In this document: positions 25,001-34,000 of the stretch, in pieces
How positions within the stretch are numbered: the stretch's first letter is position 1
How the letters are laid out: every line of letters begins with the position of its first letter
NCBI GenBank assembly: GCA_036362985.1
Contig: JAYGXS010000007.1
Location: 10,444,345 to 10,508,344 of the forward strand
Direction: 5' to 3'
DNA: 64,000 nt
DNA from: Ligula intestinalis
Taxonomy: Eukaryota > Platyhelminthes > Cestoda > Diphyllobothriidea > Diphyllobothriidae
Translations under genes and position numbers: made by a program
Notes under the pieces: model-generated
What the model was told of the DNA's origin: nothing
What the model saw: only the letters and a program-made list of their open reading frames with translations
Database searches by the model: none

Positions 25001-28000
25001 CAATTAGCAAGCGAGTATGTGGCAGCATCCTTCATACTTCGGTGATGATCACCGCGACCTATGCGACCACCTTCGCGTTTCGACCTAGCGCCCTGCATGA
25101 ACGAGAGTTTTTTCGCCTAAAAATCGCAGGGATTTTTTTACTGTCTGCTCTTTTGCACCCTTGTTCCACCTCATTCAATCATATCCTTTGGCCTCGCCAG
25201 TAACCTGAGATACTATTACAGTAGTCGCCAGCTATTAAGCCCACCTCGGGCTCAGACCAAATTGGGCTTAATAAGCGGCGGGCGCACTAACCGGAGAGTC
25301 CTAGTTCTTGATTAACAAACGCAGGATAGGCACTATACATTACTTACGCACTGTATTATGTGAAGAGCTTGGTTATGCACAAGAAAAGAATGCAGTTTGT
25401 CTGTATTTTACGTAATAACATGAACAAAACCAAAATTATATGCGACACGTAACCAGTTGCGCACGCAGAGAGATGAGAATTTCACTCTTTCCTGTTGGCA
25501 AACTGGGCTTTGTAGCCGGCGACTGGGCTTATTACCCGGCGGATTATGCTATGTAAAATTCCGTCCCAAGCTGACTTGGGCTTAATACGCGGCTGGGCCT
25601 ATTAACCGTGGGCTTAATAACCGGCGACTGCTGTATTTTGCTATCCCAACACACGTGCAAACAAATAGGGGATTGAGAAGCCATCTTAGCAAACACATGG
25701 CTTCAGCAATTTGTCATCAGGCCAATACAACTGCCGTTCAAGTCATCAACCAGGCACGGACATGCTACTCTAAAGGCCTCCGCAGACAAGTGCTCGCACC
25801 AGCCAAAGCAGTGTGATTCCGTTTAGCAAAGCCCATTCTCTGCTGTAAAAAGGCGCTGGTAGCCGCGGTTTACATACATTGCCCAATTACACGAGTGAAT
25901 TCCATGCCGCCCGAACTCAGGCCATCCGAAACCACGCAGCCGACTGTGAGAAAACCTCTCCCCTCTCTTCCCTGCTCGCCGGACCCAACGTCCTCAACAG
26001 GCTGGCGCCAACATGCGTGAGACGATAAAACACCGCGATGACAAATTACACCCCCACCCCCTACCCTGAGGACCATTTAAACACTACATTATTGACCGTT
26101 TTAGTCCCTGCAATTGTATTGGCCTGATCACAAATTGCTGAAAACGCATTTTTGCCAAGATGACTTCTTAAACGTAAAATGGGAATATTTGCAGAAATAG
26201 GAAGTTCAAAGGTAAACATCTATACTTTCCTCAAAAATATTGAACTACACTGAAATTCGGCGCAACACTCACCTTGTCCAGCTTGCTGATGCCAGAATCC
26301 CGACCCACGATGAGGTAGGTGGTCTTTTTGCTGACGGATTTGGTGCATCGGCCGCCACCGCGTTCAATCAGGGCGCTGGCATCGTCCCGTTCAATGCATT
26401 CCAGGACGCCGGTGATGACAAAGGTCAGATTCTTGAAGCAGCTCGAGATACCCTGCGGAGAGGTGGGAGGAAAAAAGTGCACCGAGAGGGGTCCAATCAA
26501 ATAAAAAGGGAAAAATAGGGAGAGGGGGCGACAGTGAGACGCAAGAAGATTGTATGTCATTCGCCTACCTTTGGGATTTCACGTGACCCCAGGGCTCGGG
26601 GCCCCTCGCGTGCCTGGAGGGCCCAGAAGGCCTGTCGATGACCACCAGTCGAGGGCGGGTGCTTGCCGGCTGTGGGCGGCGGCTTCTTCGGGGTTATCTG
26701 CAAGGGAGAGAAACTGGGTGTGTGTGTTTATAATCCCACATGACAGTTTGACCGTTGCAACTGACGAAATGGGAGTGCAGGGACGGTGACTTACGCTAGA
26801 TTACTTTTAGGTGATAGTGGACTCGCGCCGAATCTAATTCACTCTGTCCTCCCTCACCCGCCTGTGCCCAGGGTCAGGACAGAGACGAGAAGATCAGCGA
26901 TGGGATCAGGCGCAGGCGGCTGGCGCGGCGTGAACCTGCACCGAGGCGTGCCTCCAATATCCTCTAGTTGGGGCATTTGTTATGGGAGCGCGTCGCGAAT
27001 AACGCAGGGCAAAGACAGTGACTTACGCTAGATTTGTTTTAAGTGATAGTAGACTTTCGATGGATCTACCTCACTCTTTCTTCTCTCATCCGCCTATGCT
27101 GCCCAGGATCAAAACAGAGTCAAGAAGATCTGCGATGGGATCATGCGAAGGTGACTGGTGCGGCGTGAACCTGCACCGTCGCGTGCCACCAACATCTCCC
27201 AGTTGCAGCATCTTTTATGGGAGCACATCCCAAGTAACGACGCCAGTGTCCTGCTCTAGTTCTTGTTGGACCAGCGAATCTATAGTGCAGCCCACATTAC
27301 AACGGACAACACTTCGACCATCAGTTTCGACGAGGTCCAACGCGTGCTCCAGCGCAAACGGCATGCGTAGACAGGTTTTAGTAACAAAAACCAGAGGTCA
27401 CATATTAAATCGTCGCTATCAGTTTTGCAACCGCACTCGAGTAATATTTTTATTTTAAAGCTTATGCAAAAGTTAACGGCAAACGTATCACAAGTTATGG
27501 TGCTTATTTCAAGCGCCGTGGGACCTCAGCTAACGAACTTAATCCGTACCGCCGCCTGAAGCGCTCGCCTTGCGAAACGTAGTCAATCGAACTGCATCAG
27601 TTCAGTGATTGGCTGCGGGCGACCGAGGGCCCACGCCCTAGGAGCAACACTCAACGGTGGACAGAGGTACCCACAAGCAATGACAACTGGCTAACCGAGC
27701 GGGAACTCGTCAAGCCAAACACTGTACATGCAAGTATGATTTTTCCCCCAGGCTAACACGCCCACTTTGCGTGGTTATCCCCAAAAACTGCCCACAGGCA
27801 AAACAAGGATCGATAGACACAAAGCCTTCTTCAGTAACAGAGTGTTTGCAGCGCGGAACACTGCCTGTGTGCGGATACATTGAAGAGCAAAGTAGACATG
27901 CATCAAGCTTCTCATTAACCTACGCAAGCAGAACAATCGTATGTGATCATACTACTAGTAATAAGTGAGTATATGTGTATGTTTACTTTTTTCTACTAAC

Positions 28001-31000
28001 TGACTGTTGCTAGCTTTGCGCTTCCAATTACGGGAACAAACACTTTTTTTAACTGTTCTTCTGTATCGATGTCATTCTTAGCCATTTGCTATCAGCAGGG
28101 ACTTAAAAGGCGTTCGCTTATCTTTCACTTAATAAAGCTGAACTAAAACACTGGTCAAGCATGATTTCTCAAACAGTTAATGTATCTACTTGCTGCCTGC
28201 CAGAATGGGACTGACACAGACTCACATGTTACTCACGCAACTACTACTGCAGATGTGAATATGTATAAATAACAGATTTAAACTTCAAAAATAGGAGTTC
28301 CGTTGGCGATCGGTGAATCTTTACCAACCAGTGCCCGAGCTAAACCGGCAAGACAACGAGCCCCTTGGCCCGAATGTTACAACTTTCGACTTCTGAGAAA
28401 AAGGTCCTCACTTCGAGAACTGGGTGGGGCACAAAAACGCATAGGAATTCATTGTGGGTTCGCCCGAGTGCGCGCAAGCGCGCCCCTCGGTCTAACGGGC
28501 ACGTGATTTTAAGTGATAGGATGGATGAGGCATGTCAGGGTGAGGCATGTGGGAAATTGAACCTACTTAAAATTTGTAAGTAGATGGTTATAACACATAA
28601 GTGCACTTCCGAGGCCCCAATACGTACTCTTACCCAAGAACGAACTATTCCAGTCAAACTGCGACTAAAAAAACTAGTGAGAAAAGCTCATAAAGCGCAA
28701 GGCGAACCTTAGACGGTGATATTGGCAAGTTCTCCTTGATCGAGTTAGGACTGCCGCCTTCAACACCTGCGCCTTTCTTTACAGAGGACGGACTGGTTGG
28801 CGGTGTCACCGCAGCATCTCGCTCACTCTGTCCCACTGCTCCACTCCACTCTTTCCACTCCAGCGCCTGCTCTTTCACCGGCGTCTTCGTCTCCTTCCTT
28901 GTGCTTTGTCGGGGACTCCTCATGTGGTGGCCGCCGGCCGCAGGGCTCTTCTTGACATGCCGCTTGGTAGAGGAAGGAGATGCGAGATGGCTTTTTTTCG
29001 CTGCTACCGCCGTGGGGCTGGTCTCAGAGCCGGATGCAGCACTGGGGCTCGAGGGTCTGTGCTTGCGCTTCTTATCAGGAGAGCCGACTACAGGCTCCCC
29101 TGTGGGCGGAGAAGATGCTGGGTGGGAAAGGGTGTTTTTCGCTGCCGACGTAGTGCGGCTTGTCATCGAGGGGGACGCAGTGGGACTGGAGTGTCTGTGT
29201 TTGCGCTTCTTATCGGAAGATTTGCCTACAGGTGCCTTTTCCTCCTCATTCTCCTTGATCGGGGTTTCCTCTACCAGGGTGAGCGGCGCGGTCTTCGTCG
29301 GTGTACAGGGGGCCTTCGCGGCACCGCGGAAGACAAAAACACGAAAATCAGCTAACAGATGCAAAACGACAAAACGGTCGCGGCAAACAAAGATTAAAGC
29401 CGCCAAAACGATATGGTTTTTTTTCACTGACATCATTGAGGCAAGCCAACAAACAAAACGAAACTAAAACTTCTGAATCGTTACGCGACATGAGCCTGTG
29501 CTACTACGTCCTCCATCAACTGGAGAAGGGAGGTTTCCTGCCGCCCAACTACCTACTACTGTATGTGGCCGCATTCCAACTCTTGTGGCGCACGTATTCG
29601 TGGGGGATCTTGGGGATTTGGAATACAGACGAATGCCTAACAGCGGCTCGAGGTTGCCTCCTCTAAAACTTTGGGTCCGGAAACCTAACCACGACGCCGC
29701 GGCGATAAGGAAACTAGTTCACGGTCACCATGTCACAGTACCTTCATTGGGAATCGCGGTATTTTATAAGGCAGTCGATGCGCCATAAATCAGGCTTTCG
29801 CGTCCAGGTAGCATTGTCGCTGTTCGTCCGCGACTGCTTATTTCGCAACTTAACTGCACTGAAGTCCTATTTGCCACATGTGGACGTGCCAGGCAGGCAG
29901 CAGCTACGTTAACAGGTAACCTGCCTTCTTGGCGCACAATTTCCCTACCACTAGCCTGAAACATTGGAACACTGGCGCATTTGAACAAGCACAGAATAAT
30001 TGGATATTTAGAGTAAGCAGGGGGTGCAAAGAAGGCAGCATTAACCAACGTAAAAAAACAATTCAAGGTCTTTTAAGTGACTTAAAGTTGCAAAAAGTGC
30101 GTAGAAGGGGCAGTTCTGAAAAAGACCATCATGCCAGCTCGCATTGGCGAGAGTTCAACTACAGCTCATCGGAAAATCGTGTTGAGCTATTTAAGGAACC
30201 AGCAATGCTTTTCGCTTCAGATACATAAACCATATGTGAATACTCTTAACAAAAAATAACCATGAATGCTGTCTGTTGGAGATGACAACAAAGATAAGTC
30301 AGAGAATCGAGCGTAAGCCCCATCCAAATCAAGTACATCTTCTGAGAGCATGAGTTAAGTCCCACAGTCTTAGGTAACAAGTGCATTGTGGGAGACGTTG
30401 GCAGTATAGTCGTAAGAAGTGGTCGAAATGGGTGCTTGCTACTGGTTAGGGTGAAAATTTAAATTCACAGAACTGAATAACTGCGACGGAAGTGACGCGT
30501 ACTTCATTGAGAACACGGAAGACAGGTCCATCATGGCGTAATTTCACGGGATAGGTATTTTTCACTCTGCACGGCTATTGAACTGGGCCAAAGAGAATGG
30601 ATTGAACGGTTCAGGTCTGTTTCCACGGATCGTGATGCGTGGATAAATACCACCCAGGACATTGAGGCCATCTAGATCAGCCACGACCGCAGCCGTCAGA
30701 AGTACAAGTGAATAAGGTCGGTGCTTGGTGACTTATACTGAGAATGAGATAGACACTGCACAAGCCCGCTGCACTACAAGGGCGAGTTACCGGTACTGCG
30801 CCCGAGGACACGGTAGACATCGTCGCCTGCAACGGTGAATGTAAGTAATGCAAAGAAATGACCGACCAAAACAGCGACGAAGGTAACGATCAAAATGGTA
30901 CTTTCTCTGAATGCGTCTTTTACACACAGCTCAGTGTCTGACAATGTAAAAAGCTAGGAAGCCGATATTATGACAGGCGTTTGTGTTAATCAAAAAGTTT

Positions 31001-34000
31001 TTTTTATTAAAAAAGTGTCTTTGCATTTCAGCACTCACCGGTTTGCTGGAGGAGGCAGCAGAGCCAAAGAAGTCGTCTACGCTGACCTCCACCACTTTAG
31101 ACGCCGCCTTGCTGCTGGAAGGACTGGCCATGGCCGAGAAGAAGTGCTCCAGAGTTTTAACCGGCTTAGCAGCCTTGACTTCTTTCGATTTTTTCTCCTG
31201 GGCCGCTCGCATAATTTCGTCAATGGTCAGCTGCACCTTGCCCCGGGGCGCATCGGCCTCAGTGTCTACGTCACCTGCAGGCGGTGGGGGGGGGGGGGGG
31301 AGAGAACGAAGAAGTTCCTAGGAGCAGTAAATCGAGCTGGGAACCAGCGAGGAGGCGAGAGACGAGATTGACTAAAAACTCCAGGGTTGGTGTGTTGCAC
31401 TAATAACCAAAAGAGCGTGGGTTCGAGCGGGAGGTGTCCCCAAACCTGGGGTGGAATATGGCTGGCTGATGACGGCTAACAGTCCAAAAATTACTATGTA
31501 AATCTTCTTTTACCAATAGCTGGCTGGCTGATGACGCAGTGGTAAGGGCGTTAGACTTCTAACTAACAAGGTCGCGGGTTAAAAACTCGAGCCGGGCACC
31601 AATTTCTGAGGCAACACTTGAGCTAAGTACGCCTAGCTGATGACGGCTAATAAGCCAAAAATGGTCATCCTAGTCACCCTCGACTTTGTCGGTAAAGTCC
31701 CCCGGCCTATATCATTAGCCGCCTTGCGGCGTAGGCTTTAGTGTGAGCTCCAATAGCACAGATCAGTGTGCACTCGTATCTGCCACTGTATATACCCGAG
31801 CAAATGCCGACAGACAACGGGCTCGTAGCTCAATGATTAGGGCGTTTGACATCAATCAGAGAGGTCGCGAGTTCGAGGCTCGCTTGTAACACCACGTGAG
31901 TCTGGGTAAGACTTGTGCTTGTCGCTAATGTCTTTCTGCATATAATGTATTTTATTCATCATATATCCGATTGAAACCCACAGAACATAAGGCCCATGGC
32001 TCACTGGTTAGAACGTTGCATTTCAAACCAACAGGACATGGGTTCGGAGCAAAGGTGCTTTCAAACACGAGGCTGGGTATGGCTGCCTGATCATGGCTAA
32101 TAAGCTGGAAAGTACCATTCCAATCTTCCTCGGCTTTTTCGGTACTCGCGCATGGAACCGACGGTCCAACCGTTATTTTATCATATGCTAAAGCTACTAG
32201 CCGCTATGCGACTGCCCACGAGGACACACAAGTTGACTCCAAAGCACAAATCATGTGCCGTAACCAGATCGCGGAGGCCCACAATTTCATTATAATTCCG
32301 ATTGCAGTGACAAAATAACAGGCCCGTAAATCAATGTTAGAATGTTACACTCAGTAACCAAAACGGCACGTGATAGAACCTAGGGGGATCCATACTTGGG
32401 AATGGGTAGGACTGGCCGATGTCGACTAACAAGCCAGAAATGACCATTCGAGTTTGCCTCCCCCTCGCTCGTCTTTTTTTATTCTATCTATCAACGGGCG
32501 AAGCATGTCCCGTAGATTGATCAGTCAACCCCACTTCACCAATAAAAAAAATCACATGGGGTAGACAAGACGAGTTGCACTGCCTTCGTCCCGCCACAGT
32601 GGAGTATTCTTATTAGAAACGAGGATTAATATCTCAGGAGTTAGTTCAGAAGTTTAAGTATAAGCTTTATCTTCCAGGACATGTGTATGGCTACCTGATA
32701 TTTTAGACACAGTTGAACAGAAGAAAATGCAACGGACTTACCTTCTTCGAAGATTGATCTGTGTTTTTCTTCTTTCTTCTTTCTTCTAGGATGATGATCG
32801 GCATCATTTGTGTGTCTCTTAACCTTCTCCCTGCTGGGTGAGTGTTCGCTTGCGGATGGCGATTTAGAGTCCACTTCGTGACCTAGAAAGCGAAGTAGGT
32901 GTCAGGTTGGACGAAAAAATCGACCTAAAGCACAATCAGAGAAGCTTGACGAAAAAGAACAGAATAAAATGTTATCGTCTGAGGAACCACCACCTAACCA
33001 GACGTGGACATCATCTCTACGGGGACAAAACGCAGCAAAACGATACACGACTTGGACTCCCATTTAAGGAGCAATTCACAACAGCGAAGCTTCAATTCCA
33101 ACGAAAAAAGCATTACTGCCATCGGAGCTTATAGGCCTGGAATGAGGCTAGCTTTATGAACGATCTAAATGCCTCCTTGCATAGGCGACATAAGAGATGT
33201 CGCAAAGTCCCCCATATAGGTTACAGCGCAGTCTTTCATGACCAAACCAGGAAATCGGCCTCTATTCGTACGCACAGCTAATGGCGAGGACAGGAGACCA
33301 TTTCTCACAGGTAGCACAGCATAGAAAGAGGGAAGAGGATGTAGCTGGTGCGGAGGAAAAAGCCTTTACCGCTGGACATTTATCAGCATAATTAATCCTG
33401 TAAGCTCGAAGCGATCGCGGTATGCCAGCTGACGAGACGATTGGATCCTGCTCGGGATTAGGGGTTGGACTGTCATGAAACCCTTTTAAATTTAGCTTCC
33501 CAGAACTCTTTTCCACGTGAGATTTGAACATCCGCCTTTACCGGTAACCTGGTACTAGTGGAGGACAGGCTTAGTCGTAATTGACTCGCATAAACGAGCT
33601 GCGTAGCGTTGTCTGCCAATGTGTTTAAATCCACATCTAGTCACCTCGCGTTCGCTTTGCCATCGGGAGATAAAAGTTGATAGAGATGCAGCGCAAGCCC
33701 GCTGGGCTATCAACAAGTTGCTGCTAGGGCCTCCTAATTGGCATGTTGTTCGCAACGAGCGACCTACTACACGCAGCATACATCAGAGAACGGTCGTATA
33801 CTTAACGCCTGTCTGAAAACGGCTAGCCGCGAAACCCCGGAGGCAACGCATACATATGAGGTGGGCTCATCAAATTAGAAGCCACACACAGTTTCCGAGG
33901 ATGCGGGGGATAAAGCCAATCTAAAGAGGAGAATTGGATGTGATGAACGCAAATTTCTGCAAAATTTGACCAACTATAAAATATTTAGCTGGCTACGAAT

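Larger units (their letters stand above)
24250..26190. other. RFC1 intron 7
   Basis: The intron between exons 7 and 8 holds a LINE 3' fragment (24768-24860) and a MITE (25219-25633). No other coding piece is recognised. Confidence 0.55.

Noticed and set aside
28736..29467. 243-codon plus-strand open frame
   Set aside because: It is the antisense of RFC1 exon 5, open because of biased codon use there.
31818..31890. Possible tRNA gene
   Set aside because: Box A and a perfect T-arm exist, but the acceptor stem does not pair and a SINE body follows.
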